Source: Tessaracoccus lapidicaptus
Lineage (GTDB): Bacteria > Actinomycetota > Actinomycetes > Propionibacteriales > Propionibacteriaceae
NCBI RefSeq assembly: GCF_001693815.1
Contig: NZ_MBQD01000024.1
Span: 124,001 to 188,000 of the forward strand
DNA: 64,000 nucleotides
Direction of reading: 5' to 3'
Below the pieces are notes generated by a model. The model was not told the DNA's origin. It saw only the letters and a program-made list of their open reading frames with translations, and ran no database searches. Numbering within the stretch: the first letter of the stretch is position 1; each line of letters opens with the position of its first letter. The position numbers and the translations under genes were made by a program. Positions 1 to 8,189 of the stretch are shown here, piece after piece.

Positions 1-441
1 GCCACGGACGTGACGGTCTTCAGCTACGACTCCGGCGCGATCCGCGCAGGCGACCACGACGGGGTCAACGAAGTGTTCGTCTACGACCACGCGACGGGCG
101 GTCTGTACGCCGCCGGCTTCCTGGCCTCCTCCCCGACGGACTCGAGCACCGTGCTCCTGCCCGTGCCGGCCAGCCTGCTGGGTCTGACGAACCAGTTCAG
201 CTACTCCGTCGTGTCCTTCTACGGCTCGGAGTGGGACATGTTCGACGGCTCCGCCGCCTACCAGGTCTCCTCCCCGGCTCTGAGCAACGGCCTGGCCGCA
301 ACCGTGGCACCGGACGCCACCGTCGCTCTCCCGGTGACGGTCACTCCGGGTCAGGTCGAGACCCAGAAGCCGCTCGGCTTCATGGCCGTCGCCTACGACA
401 ACCCGGCCGGCTCGGAGGCCGTCCTGGTCCCCGTCAAGTAG
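1..441 (+). CDS. C-terminal part of an exported protein (5' end outside window)
   Basis: The frame is open from base 1 and ends at TAG 439-441, giving about 146 residues of a longer protein whose start lies upstream. A GTG at base 10 is inside the frame and is unlikely to be the start. The residues are rich in Gly, Ser, Thr, Val and Tyr with almost no Lys, Arg or Cys, and alternate like beta strands. That is typical of the C-terminal beta domains of secreted subtilisin-like (S8) proteases and other actinobacterial surface proteins. No catalytic residues lie in the visible part, so the S8 assignment is only a guess. The final residues (VLVPVK) end a strand, with no sortase motif or membrane anchor. 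A strong hairpin follows the stop. Confidence 0.6.
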   Translation, partial: ATDVTVFSYDSGAIRAGDHDGVNEVFVYDHATGGLYAAGFLASSPTDSSTVLLPVPASLLGLTNQFSYSVVSFYGSEWDMFDGSAAYQVSSPALSNGLAATVAPDATVALPVTVTPGQVETQKPLGFMAVAYDNPAGSEAVLVPVK

Positions 442-452
442 TCCCCCCAACC

Positions 453-482
453 GAGGGGCCCGTCCGTCAGGGCGGGCCCCTC
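453..482 (+). terminator. Hairpin terminator after the exported protein
   Basis: A perfect 9-bp stem, GAGGGGCCC (453-461) with GGGCCCCTC (474-482), has a 12-base loop and starts 12 bases after the stop codon. No real T-run follows, as is common in high-GC actinobacteria. Confidence 0.6.
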
Positions 483-546
483 ACCTTGTCCGGGGACTGC
501 CCAGGGACGCCGGGCGGCGCGCCTGCGCCCCGAAAAGGGCGATAAG

Positions 547-2613
547 GTGACCACTGTGACGAAAAGCGTTTACATTGCCTCATCGGAGCGGCAGGTCAGC
601 AAGTCGTCGATCGCGCTCGGCCTCATCGATCTCTTCGCGCGCCAGGTGCGATCCATCGCCGTCTACCGGCCCCTGGTCCTCAACACCGCCGACGACGCGG
701 TGATCGACGCACTGTTGTCCATCAAGGGCGTCCGGCAGGCCCGCGAGAACGCGGTCGGGGTCACGTACGCCGACTACGCCGCCGACTCCGGCCGTGCGAT
801 CGACACCATCGTCGCCCGCTACTCAGCGCTGGCCGAGTCCCACGACGCCGTCGTCGTCCTCGGCTCCGACTACGAGGACATCGAGACCGCCATGGAGCTC
901 GAGCACAACGCGGTCATCGCCGCGAACCTCAACGCGCCGGTGCTGTACGTCGTCAAGGCGCAGGGCCGCACCGCCGAGCAGGTCGCCCGCACCGCGGAGT
1001 CGGCCGTCGAGGCGTTCGAAGCCAAGCACAACACGGTCATCGGCATCATCGTCACGCACGCCGCGCCGGACCAGATCGACGCGCTCCGCGAGGCGGTTCG
1101 CGGTGTCCGCGACGTCGCGGTCTCGGTGCTGCCGGAGGACCCGGTGCTCACCGCACCGTCGGTCGGGGCCCAGTTCGACGCCGTCGGCGCCACGCACTGG
1201 CTCGGCAACCAGGACTTCCGCACACACGAGTCGCTGCACACGATCGTCGCGGGCATGACGCTGCCCAACCTCCTGACGCGGCTGAAGCGCGAGGCGACCG
1301 TCATCGTGCCGGCGGACCGCCTCGACCTGCTTCCCGGCCTGCTCATGGCCCACCGCTCGCCCGACTACGGGCCGCTGGCCGCCCTGATCCTCACGGGCGG
1401 CTTCGAGGTGCCCGAGTCGGTGTCGAAGCTGTTCGTGGACTCCGAGATCGACCTCCCCATCGCCGTGACGCAGGGCGACACCTTCCCGACAGCCGTCGCG
1501 CTGCAGGGCATCCGCGGGACCTCCACGAGCTCGCTGCGCAAGATCGAGGCCTCGCGGGCGCTGTTCCAGCAGCACGTCGACGAGGCGGCCCTGCTCGCCG
1601 CCATCGACCTGCCGCGCACCGAGATCCGGACGCCGACGATGTTCGAGCACCAGATCATGCAGATGGCCCGCTCGGCCAAGCAGCGCATCGTTCTGCCGGA
1701 GGCCGCCGACGACCGCGTGCTCAGCGCCGCCGACGTCGTCCTCCAGCGCCAGGTGGCCGACATCATCCTCTTGGGCGACTCGGCCCGCATCAGCCGTCGC
1801 GCCTCGGAGCTGGGCCTGAACCTGGCCGCCGCCTCGGTCGTCAACCCGGAGGACCCCGAGCTGATCGAGAAGTTTGCCGCCGAGTACGCCCGGCTGCGCG
1901 CCCACAAGGGCATGACGCTGGAGAAGGCCCGCGAGACCCTCACGGATCTGTCCTACTTCGCGACGATGATGGTGCACTTCGGCATGGCCGACGGCATGGT
2001 CTCCGGCGCCGTCAACACGACCGCCAACACCATCCGGCCGTCTCTGGAGTTCATCAAGACCACGCCCGGCGTGTCCGTGGTGTCCGGCTCGTTCCTCATG
2101 GCGATGAGCGACCGCGTGCTCGTCTACGCGGACTGCGCAGTCAACCCCGACCCGTCGCCCAGCCAGTTGGCCGACATCGCGATCTCGTCGGCGCGCACGG
2201 CCGAGAGCTTCGGCATCGAGCCGCGCATCGCGATGCTGTCGTACTCGACGGGCGACTCGGGCTTCGGCGCGGACGTCGACAAGGTGCGCGAGGCCACCCA
2301 GCTGGTGCGCGAGCGTGCGCCCGAGCTCAAGGTCGAGGGCCCCATCCAGTTCGACGCCGCCGTCGACGAGGTGGTCGCGAAGAAGAAGATGCCCGGCTCC
2401 GAGGTCGCGGGCCGCGCCACCGTGTTCATCTTCCCGGACCTCAACACGGGCAACAACACGTACAAGGCGGTGCAGCGGACCTCCGGCGCCGTGGCCATCG
2501 GCCCCGTCCTCCAGGGCCTCAACAAGCCCGTCAACGACCTGTCGCGCGGCGCCCTCGTCGACGACATCGTCTCGACCATCGTCATCACCGCCATCCAGGC
2601 GCAGAAGCACTGA
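547..2613 (+). CDS. pta: Phosphate acetyltransferase (long form)
   Basis: Converts acetyl-CoA and phosphate to acetyl-phosphate and CoA in the cytosol, the first step of the Pta-AckA pathway, and runs in reverse for acetate assimilation. At 688 residues this is the long form: an N-terminal BioD-like P-loop domain (about 1-200, opening SVYIASSERQVSKSS), a central DRTGG-type regulatory domain (about 215-325) and the C-terminal catalytic PTA domain (about 360-688, with FATMMVHFGMADGMVSGAV and FPDLNTGNNTYKAVQR). GTG 547 has AAGGG seven bases upstream; GTG 556, preceded by AAGGTGA, is an equally good start and would shorten the protein by three residues. ackA begins 33 bases downstream, so the two are co-transcribed. 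Confidence 0.96.
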   Translation: MTTVTKSVYIASSERQVSKSSIALGLIDLFARQVRSIAVYRPLVLNTADDAVIDALLSIKGVRQARENAVGVTYADYAADSGRAIDTIVARYSALAESHDAVVVLGSDYEDIETAMELEHNAVIAANLNAPVLYVVKAQGRTAEQVARTAESAVEAFEAKHNTVIGIIVTHAAPDQIDALREAVRGVRDVAVSVLPEDPVLTAPSVGAQFDAVGATHWLGNQDFRTHESLHTIVAGMTLPNLLTRLKREATVIVPADRLDLLPGLLMAHRSPDYGPLAALILTGGFEVPESVSKLFVDSEIDLPIAVTQGDTFPTAVALQGIRGTSTSSLRKIEASRALFQQHVDEAALLAAIDLPRTEIRTPTMFEHQIMQMARSAKQRIVLPEAADDRVLSAADVVLQRQVADIILLGDSARISRRASELGLNLAAASVVNPEDPELIEKFAAEYARLRAHKGMTLEKARETLTDLSYFATMMVHFGMADGMVSGAVNTTANTIRPSLEFIKTTPGVSVVSGSFLMAMSDRVLVYADCAVNPDPSPSQLADIAISSARTAESFGIEPRIAMLSYSTGDSGFGADVDKVREATQLVRERAPELKVEGPIQFDAAVDEVVAKKKMPGSEVAGRATVFIFPDLNTGNNTYKAVQRTSGAVAIGPVLQGLNKPVNDLSRGALVDDIVSTIVITAIQAQKH

Positions 2614-2646
2614 CCCCTCAACGACATCAAGGAGCCCTGACCGACC

Positions 2647-3834
2647 GTGCCCACACCGATCCTGCTGCTGAACTGCGGCTCGTCGTCCATGAAGTACCAG
2701 GTGATCGACGCCGAGACGCACGAGTCCCACGCGTCCGGGCTGGTGGAACGTATCGGACAGGCGTCCGGCGAGCTCAAGCACCGCCACGGTGACGAGGAGA
2801 CGGTGCGCGAGGGCTGGTTCCCCAACCACACCGTCGCCTTCGGTGCCGTCGTCGCGGCCTTCGAGGAGTTCGGCCCCGGCCTGCAGGGCGTCGTCGCCGT
2901 CGGGCACCGCGTGGTGCACGGCGGGGACCGGTTCCGCGAGGCGGTGCGCATCGACGCCGACGTCATCGCCGAGCTGAAGCGGCTCTCGCAGCTGGCGCCC
3001 CTGCACAACCCGCCCGCGCTGGCCGGCATCCGTGCTGCCATGGACCTGCTGCCGGAGATCCCGCACGTGGGCATCTTCGACACCGCGTTCTTCACGACGC
3101 TCCCGCCCGAGGCCTACACCTACGCGATCGACCAGGAGCTGGCCAAGGAGCACGGGATCCGCAAGTACGGCTTCCACGGCACGTCCCACGCCTACGTGTC
3201 GGAGAAGGCGGCCGACTACCTGGGCCGCAAGGGCGACCCCGACCTCAAGGTGATCGTCTGCCACCTCGGCAACGGCGCGTCGATCTCCGCGGTCCACGGG
3301 GGGACGGCCGTCGAGACGTCTATGGGTCTCACGCCGCTGCAGGGCCTGGTCATGGGCACCCGCTCGGGCGACGTCGACCCCGGCCTGCACAAGTTCCTGT
3401 CGTCGCACGGCATGACGCCCGACGAGGTCGACACGCTCCTCAACAAGCACTCCGGCATGCTCGGGCTGTGCGGCTACACCGACATGCGTGACGTGGGCGC
3501 CCAGATCGAGGCGGGCAACGAGGCCGCGATCCTCGCGCGCGACGTGTACGTGCACCGCCTCGTGTTCTACATCGGCGCCTACATGGCCCTCCTCGGCGGC
3601 CTCGACGCGCTGGTGTTCACCGCGGGCGTCGGCGAGAACGCGGCCCACATCCGCGGGCCCGTCGTGGAGCGCCTCGCCGGCATGGGCCTCACGCTGGACC
3701 CCGCCGCCAACGAGGTGCGGTCCCGCGAGGCGCGGGAGATCTCCACGCCGGACTCGGCGGTGAAGGTGCTCGTGATCCCGACCAACGAGGAGCTGGCGAT
3801 GGCCCGGCAGACCGTGGAGATCATCGGCCGCTGA
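2647..3834 (+). CDS. ackA: Acetate kinase
   Basis: Transfers phosphate from acetyl-phosphate to ADP, giving acetate and ATP, and works in tandem with the upstream Pta. The 395-residue length is normal for the family. The N-terminal phosphate-binding signature (LLLNCGSSSMKYQV), GHRVVHGG, the central KYGFHGTSHAYVS block and the C-terminal FTAGVGENA segment are all present, so the acetate/sugar kinase fold is intact. It starts at GTG 2647, with AAGGAG about 12 bases upstream, slightly long for a ribosome site. The operon ends at a strong hairpin just after the stop. Nothing in the sequence is degraded or unusual. Confidence 0.97.
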   Translation: MPTPILLLNCGSSSMKYQVIDAETHESHASGLVERIGQASGELKHRHGDEETVREGWFPNHTVAFGAVVAAFEEFGPGLQGVVAVGHRVVHGGDRFREAVRIDADVIAELKRLSQLAPLHNPPALAGIRAAMDLLPEIPHVGIFDTAFFTTLPPEAYTYAIDQELAKEHGIRKYGFHGTSHAYVSEKAADYLGRKGDPDLKVIVCHLGNGASISAVHGGTAVETSMGLTPLQGLVMGTRSGDVDPGLHKFLSSHGMTPDEVDTLLNKHSGMLGLCGYTDMRDVGAQIEAGNEAAILARDVYVHRLVFYIGAYMALLGGLDALVFTAGVGENAAHIRGPVVERLAGMGLTLDPAANEVRSREAREISTPDSAVKVLVIPTNEELAMARQTVEIIGR

Positions 3835-3847
3835 GCCCTTGAGCGAC

Positions 3848-3884
3848 GCCCCGGCGGTTGTGGCACCCCCACAATCGCCGGGGC
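3848..3884 (+). terminator. Strong intrinsic terminator of pta-ackA
   Basis: A 16-bp stem (3848-3863 with 3869-3884, one G-T wobble) has a 5-base loop and is followed by TTCTCGTT. It lies 13 bases after the ackA stop. Confidence 0.85.
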
Positions 3885-3957
3885 TTCTCGTTGTCGGGAT
3901 CGGACGACTCCCGGCACCACCGTGACGGCCGCATCGCGGGGACCCGCGCGGGTGGCG

Positions 3958-3963
3958 TACGGT
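3958..3963 (+). promoter_or_regulatory. -10 element TACGGT, leaderless start of the SDR gene
   Basis: TACGGT is followed by 7 bases and then ATG 3971, so transcription should begin at or next to the start codon. No Shine-Dalgarno sequence is present. Confidence 0.5.
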
Positions 3964-3970
3964 ACTACTC

Positions 3971-4747
3971 ATGGCATCTGCACTGATCACGGGCGGTACC
4001 TCCGGCATCGGGCACGCGTTCGCGCGCGAGCTCGCCGGGCGCGGCACCGACCTGATCCTGGTCGCGCGCGACACCGATCGCCTGCGCTCCGTGGCGGCCG
4101 AACTGACCGAGGCCCACGGCGTCGACGTCGAGATCATCACGGCCGATCTGGCAGTCCGCGAGGACGCGCTCCGGGTCGCCGCGCGCCTCGAGGATCCCTC
4201 CCGCCCGGTGGACCTACTGGTCAACAACGCCGGCTTCGGCCTGCACACCACCCTGCTCGACCCGGCCGACATCGACGTGCATGCCCGCGCCCTCGACGTC
4301 ATGTGCCTGGCGGTCCTCATCCTCGGCGGCGCCGCCGCCCGCTCCATGAAGGCCCGGGGGCACGGCCGGATCATCACCGTGTCCTCGACCGCCGGCACCA
4401 TCTTCACGGGCAACTACTCCGCCGTGAAAGCCTGGGCCACCACCTACTCGCAGGCGCTCGGCGTGGAACTGCGCGGCACGGGCGTGACGTCCACGGCCCT
4501 GTGCCCGGGCTGGGTACGCACCGAGTTCCACGAGCGCGCCGGAATCAAGGCCACGTCGCTGCCCAGCATCGTGTGGATCGACGCCGAGACGCTGGTCCGC
4601 GGCGCCCTGGCGGACGCCGAGAAGGGCCGCTACATCTCGGTGCCGACGCTGAAGTGGAAGATCGCGTACTTCATCGCCGAGTACGGCCCGCGGGCGTTCA
4701 CCCGGTGGTTCTCCCGCAAGCTGAGCGCCTCGCGGAAGCGGCACTGA
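3971..4747 (+). CDS. Short-chain dehydrogenase/reductase
   Basis: A 258-residue classical SDR: NAD(P)-binding TGGTSGIG near the N-terminus, the NNAG block (VDLLVNNAGFG), catalytic Ser in SSTAG and the YSAVK (YxxxK) active site. Length and motifs are intact, so it should be a working NAD(P)H oxidoreductase. The substrate cannot be read from the protein alone. It is followed one base after its stop by a PlsC-type acyltransferase and then an alkyl-DHAP-synthase-like flavoprotein. In animals a membrane-associated SDR (DHRS7B/PexRAP) reduces acyl- and alkyl-DHAP in ether-lipid synthesis, so the context suggests that role. The C-terminus (AYFIAEYGPRAFTRWFSRK) is amphipathic and could touch the membrane. 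The specific role is inference. Confidence 0.9.
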   Translation: MASALITGGTSGIGHAFARELAGRGTDLILVARDTDRLRSVAAELTEAHGVDVEIITADLAVREDALRVAARLEDPSRPVDLLVNNAGFGLHTTLLDPADIDVHARALDVMCLAVLILGGAAARSMKARGHGRIITVSSTAGTIFTGNYSAVKAWATTYSQALGVELRGTGVTSTALCPGWVRTEFHERAGIKATSLPSIVWIDAETLVRGALADAEKGRYISVPTLKWKIAYFIAEYGPRAFTRWFSRKLSASRKRH

Positions 4748-4748
4748 C

Positions 4749-5552
4749 GTGGCCCGAGACGTCGAGCCGGACAACTCCCGGTACACGTCGCGGCTGCAGG
4801 CCACCACCCGACAGACCGCGCAGATGCTGCTGCTCAAGCCTGCGCTGCTGAGACTGCTGCGGATCCATGTCCACGGCCTGGCGAACCTTGACAGCCTCGA
4901 CGGCGCCTTCGTCGTCTTCGGCAACCACTCCTCCCACCTCGACGCCCCCCTCATCCTCAGCTCGATGCCCGGCCGGCTGTCGAAGTTCGTCGCCACCGGG
5001 GCCGCCGGGGACTTTTTCTTCGACAACTGGGTGAAATCGATGTCGATGTCGTTGTTCATGAACGCCTTCGCCGTCGACCGGGGTAAGGGCGGCAAGGGCA
5101 AGCGCGGCATGTCGGCGCAGCTGCTCAGCGAGGGCGTCCCCTTGCTGCTGTTCCCTGAGGGCACCAGATCGCGCACCGGCGCGATGGGGCCCTTCCTGCC
5201 GGGGGTGGCGTCGCTGTGCATCTCCCGCGGCGTGCCCGCGCTACCCGTCGCGCTGGTCGGCGCCTACGACGCCTGGCCGTCGCGGCAACGGCACCTGCCC
5301 AAGGGCCGCCCCGAGGTGCACGTCGTCTTCGGCCGCCCCATGGTCCCCTACCCGGGCGAGATCGCCCACGAGTTCAACGAGCGCATGCGTCGTCAGGTGC
5401 TGGAACTCCACGACACCACCGCGCGCGCCTACGGCAGGAAGACCCTGGCCGAGTTCGAGCGCACCGTGGCCCTCGAGAGCGCGGGGAAGACCCCGATCGC
5501 GGCCTTGGAGGACGACGCCAAACAGCAGGCAGACAAGCAGGAGGACCGATGA
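4749..5552 (+). CDS. PlsC-family acyltransferase (1-acyl-glycerol-3-phosphate type)
   Basis: A membrane-associated glycerolipid acyltransferase of 267 residues. It has the catalytic HxxxxD motif in FGNHSSHLDAP (about residues 57-67) and the phosphate-binding FPEGTRSRTG block. The family moves acyl groups from acyl-CoA or acyl-ACP to lysophosphatidate or related glycerol phosphates. GTG 4749 follows the SDR stop with one intervening base, and its own stop overlaps the next start (ATGA at 5549-5552), so the three genes are translationally coupled. Given the downstream alkyl-DHAP-synthase-like gene, dihydroxyacetone phosphate or alkyl-glycerol phosphate are possible acceptors. That is inference from position. 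The last 30 residues are a charged tail (DDAKQQADKQEDR). Confidence 0.9.
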   Translation: MARDVEPDNSRYTSRLQATTRQTAQMLLLKPALLRLLRIHVHGLANLDSLDGAFVVFGNHSSHLDAPLILSSMPGRLSKFVATGAAGDFFFDNWVKSMSMSLFMNAFAVDRGKGGKGKRGMSAQLLSEGVPLLLFPEGTRSRTGAMGPFLPGVASLCISRGVPALPVALVGAYDAWPSRQRHLPKGRPEVHVVFGRPMVPYPGEIAHEFNERMRRQVLELHDTTARAYGRKTLAEFERTVALESAGKTPIAALEDDAKQQADKQEDR

Positions 5553-7255
5553 TCGACGGCGTGAAGCAGCAGAAGTGGTGGGGCTGGGGCGAGGAGGGCA
5601 AGGCCTACCACCACGAGGACAAGCCGAAGTTCGCGCCGTTCGTGAAGAAGATGGTGGGCGTCGACATCACGGCGCCCGTGGCCCCCGTGCCGCCGTTCTC
5701 GTCGCTCGACGTCCCGGCGTCGCGCCTCAGCGACGCGCTGCGCGCCGACCTGGAGTCCGTCCTCGGCGCCGGGTTCGTGCAGACCGACGACGAGACCCGC
5801 GTGGTGCACGGCTTCGGCAAGGGCGTCCGCGACCTGCTCCGCGTGCGCTCCGGCCGGCTGAGCCGGCTGCCCGACGTCGTCGTCTACCCCGGCACGCAGC
5901 AGGAGGTCGAGCGCCTGGTCGACGCCGTCGTCGCCGCCGACGGCGTGCTCATCCCCTTCGGCGGCGGCTCGAACATCGTGGCGGCCCTGGAGGCCAAGCC
6001 CGACGAGCACCGCCAGGTGGTCAGCGTGAACCTCGGGCGCATGAACAAGGTGCTGGAGATCGACGAGGTGTCCGGCCTGGCGCACATCGAGGCGGGCGTC
6101 TTCGGCCCCGACATGGAGGATCAGCTGCGCGCGCGCGGCTGGACCATGGGCCACCACCCGGACTCGTTCGTGTGGTCGACGCTGGGCGGCTGGATCGCCA
6201 CCCGGTCGTCGGGCATGCAGTCGGACAAGTACGGCGACATCGCCGACATCTGCCGCGGCCTCACCATGGTGATGCCGGGGCGCGTGCTCACGCTGCGGCC
6301 ACTGCCGTCGACGTCGTCGGGGCCCAGCGTGCGCGAGATGGTCCTGGGCTCCGAGGGGCGCCTGGGCATCATCACGTCCGCGTGGGTCAACGTGCACCGC
6401 ATCCCCGAGGTGCGCGAGCTCCAGGCGTACTTCTTCCCGACGTACGAGGACGGGCTGAAGGCCTGCCAGGAGATCGTCGAGTCGGACGCCGCCGTCATGA
6501 TGGCGCGCGTCTCCGACGCCATCGAGACGCAATACATCATGGCCAACGGCAAGAAGTCGAGCCGCCTCGGATCGCTGTCGAGCAAGGCCATCCAGAAGAT
6601 CATGCTCCAGAAGGGCTGGGATCTGGAGAAGATCGCCATGAGCTTCGTGGGCTTCGAGGGTTCGCCCACGCACGTGCGCTACGAGAAGGGCCTCGTGTCC
6701 AAGATCGTGCGCCGCCACGGCGGCATGGGCGTCGGCAAGGGCCCCGGGTCGCTGTACGACCAGAAGAAGTACGACACCCCCTACATCCGGGACTTCATGT
6801 TGGATCGCGGCCTCGTCGCGGACGTGTCGGAGACGTCGACGCCGTGGGCGTATGCCGAGCAGATCCACACGAACACCGTGGCGGCCTTCCAGCGGGCGAT
6901 GGACGAGATCGGTGTGCGGGGCGTGGTGTTCTGCCACCTCAGCCACTCCTACCACTCGGGCGCCTGCCAGTACTTCACGTTCGCGATCGCCGATTCCTCC
7001 CCGGACGCGGAGAAGACCTACGACCACGCCAAGCGCGTCATCCAGCAGTCGTTCATGGACAACCACGGCACGGTGTCGCACCACCACGGCGTCGGCGAGG
7101 AGCACAGCCCCTGGATGGACCAGGACATCTCGCCGGCGGGCGTGTTCATCCAGCAGGCGCTGTTCGACGGCGTGGACCCGGGCCGCAACCTCAACCCGGG
7201 CAAGATCATCCACGAGGGAGCCCCGGGCATCTCGACGAACTCCACGGAGGCCTGA
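5549..7255 (+). CDS. Alkyldihydroxyacetonephosphate synthase-like FAD-dependent enzyme
   Basis: A 568-residue flavoprotein of the VAO/PCMH family. The opening KWWGWG is typical of AGPS-like proteins. An FAD-binding PCMH domain follows (about 110-310: VVVYPGTQQEVERLVDA, PFGGGSNIVAALEA, HPDSFVWSTLGGWIATRSSG). The C-terminal domain keeps two AGPS hallmarks: a Tyr segment (SHSYHSGACQYFTFA) and the poly-His active-site stretch VSHHHGVGEEH. In animals AGPS replaces the acyl group of acyl-DHAP with a fatty alcohol, forming the ether bond. ATG 5549 overlaps the plsC stop; frames extending further upstream would run through plsC and are rejected. Generic annotation would call it an FAD-binding oxidase. 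The retained HHH motif and the neighbours favour an ether-lipid role, unproven. Confidence 0.88.
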   Translation: MIDGVKQQKWWGWGEEGKAYHHEDKPKFAPFVKKMVGVDITAPVAPVPPFSSLDVPASRLSDALRADLESVLGAGFVQTDDETRVVHGFGKGVRDLLRVRSGRLSRLPDVVVYPGTQQEVERLVDAVVAADGVLIPFGGGSNIVAALEAKPDEHRQVVSVNLGRMNKVLEIDEVSGLAHIEAGVFGPDMEDQLRARGWTMGHHPDSFVWSTLGGWIATRSSGMQSDKYGDIADICRGLTMVMPGRVLTLRPLPSTSSGPSVREMVLGSEGRLGIITSAWVNVHRIPEVRELQAYFFPTYEDGLKACQEIVESDAAVMMARVSDAIETQYIMANGKKSSRLGSLSSKAIQKIMLQKGWDLEKIAMSFVGFEGSPTHVRYEKGLVSKIVRRHGGMGVGKGPGSLYDQKKYDTPYIRDFMLDRGLVADVSETSTPWAYAEQIHTNTVAAFQRAMDEIGVRGVVFCHLSHSYHSGACQYFTFAIADSSPDAEKTYDHAKRVIQQSFMDNHGTVSHHHGVGEEHSPWMDQDISPAGVFIQQALFDGVDPGRNLNPGKIIHEGAPGISTNSTEA

Positions 7256-7273
7256 GCGCCCGCACCCGGGCGC
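7256..7273 (+). terminator. Short hairpin after the ether-lipid-like operon
   Basis: GCGCCCG (7256-7262) pairs with CGGGCGC (7267-7273) around a 4-base loop, directly after the stop codon. There is no T-run, so this is a weak candidate. Confidence 0.35.
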
Positions 7274-7314
7274 CGGGCACCGGATCGCGCGGTCTGCCCC
7301 CTCCAGTGCGTCGC

Positions 7315-7320
7315 TAGACT
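7315..7320 (+). promoter_or_regulatory. -10 element TAGACT, leaderless start of yaaA
   Basis: TAGACT is followed by 6 bases (CGGCGC) and ATG 7327. No ribosome site is present. Confidence 0.5.
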
Positions 7321-7326
7321 CGGCGC

Positions 7327-8097
7327 ATGCTGACCGTGCTGTCGCCGGCGAAGTCGCTCGACTTCGAGTCCAGGCTCCCCACCCGCAAGCACAGCGAGCC
7401 GCGGCTGCTGGACGAGACGACGGCCCTCATCGACGTCATGCGGGGCAAGTCGCCGGCCGACATCGCCGCGCTCATGCACATCTCCGACGAGTTGGCCCAC
7501 CTCAACGCCACCCGGTACGCCGAGTTCACGCCCGAGCACACCGCCGCCACCGCGCGTCCGGCGGTGCTGGCGTTCAACGGGGACGTCTACCAGGGGATGG
7601 CCGCCGGTACGTTCGGGGAGCGCGACTTCACTGAGGCCCAGAAGACCCTGCGCATCCTGTCGGGGCTCTACGGCGTCCTGCGCCCCCTCGACCTCATCCA
7701 GCCGCACCGCCTGGAGATGGGCACGCGGCTGGCCACCGCGCGCGGCCGCAGCCTCTACGACTGGTGGGGCGGGAGGGTGACGGACCTGCTGCGCCGCGAC
7801 CTCGACGACTCCCCCGGTTCCCCGGTGCTGGTCAACCTTGCCTCGCAGGAGTACTTCGGCGTGGTGGACACCGACGCGCTCGACGCCCGCGTCATCACCC
7901 CCCGCTTCGAGGACCGCGACCGGCAGGGCACGGCGCGCGTGGTGAGCTTCTACGCGAAGCGGGCGCGCGGCAGCATGGCGGCGTGGCTCGTGCGGCACCG
8001 GGTGCGCACCCCCGGGCGCATCGTCGACTTCGCCGTCGACGGCTACACCTACGACGAGGCCCGCTCGACCCCGGACCACCCGGTGTTCGTGCGCTGA
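7327..8097 (+). CDS. yaaA: Peroxide stress protein YaaA (DUF328)
   Basis: A 256-residue YaaA/UPF0246 family protein, full length. It opens with MLTVLSPAKSLDF, as the family does, and carries the NGDVYQGM, LSGLYGVLRPLDLIQPHRLEMGT and NLASQEYF blocks in the normal order, ending FAVDGYTYDEARSTPDHPVFVR. In E. coli YaaA lowers intracellular free iron during hydrogen peroxide stress and binds DNA; the exact activity is not settled. It is a stand-alone gene here, with its own -10 element six bases before the ATG, and the next gene has a separate promoter. Nothing indicates peroxide regulation in the visible sequence. Confidence 0.95.
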   Translation: MLTVLSPAKSLDFESRLPTRKHSEPRLLDETTALIDVMRGKSPADIAALMHISDELAHLNATRYAEFTPEHTAATARPAVLAFNGDVYQGMAAGTFGERDFTEAQKTLRILSGLYGVLRPLDLIQPHRLEMGTRLATARGRSLYDWWGGRVTDLLRRDLDDSPGSPVLVNLASQEYFGVVDTDALDARVITPRFEDRDRQGTARVVSFYAKRARGSMAAWLVRHRVRTPGRIVDFAVDGYTYDEARSTPDHPVFVR

Positions 8098-8113
8098 GGC
8101 TCGCCGCATGCTG

Positions 8114-8140
8114 ACCCCTCCCACCGGCCGGTGCGGGGGT
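8114..8140 (+). terminator. Possible terminator after yaaA
   Basis: An imperfect GC-rich inverted repeat is centred on CACCGGCCGGTG and followed by GTTCT. The centre has no spacer, so a small loop must form by opening the inner pairs. Weak. Confidence 0.3.
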
Positions 8141-8144
8141 GTTC

Positions 8145-8150
8145 TACGCT
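8145..8150 (+). promoter_or_regulatory. -10 element TACGCT for the symporter operon
   Basis: TACGCT lies 39 bases before ATG 8190 and leaves a short leader that carries the ribosome site AAGGGAGG just before the start. Confidence 0.45.
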
Positions 8151-8189
8151 ACGCGGGTCACATCAACCTCGCTCCCTGAAGGGAGGCAC

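Noticed and set aside
823-4413. Long minus-strand open frame opposite pta-ackA and other similar frames (for example 10613-13486 opposite ppdK)
   Set aside because: They mirror real genes, have Arg/His/Gly/Asp-rich composition with no family pattern, and arise from GC codon bias.
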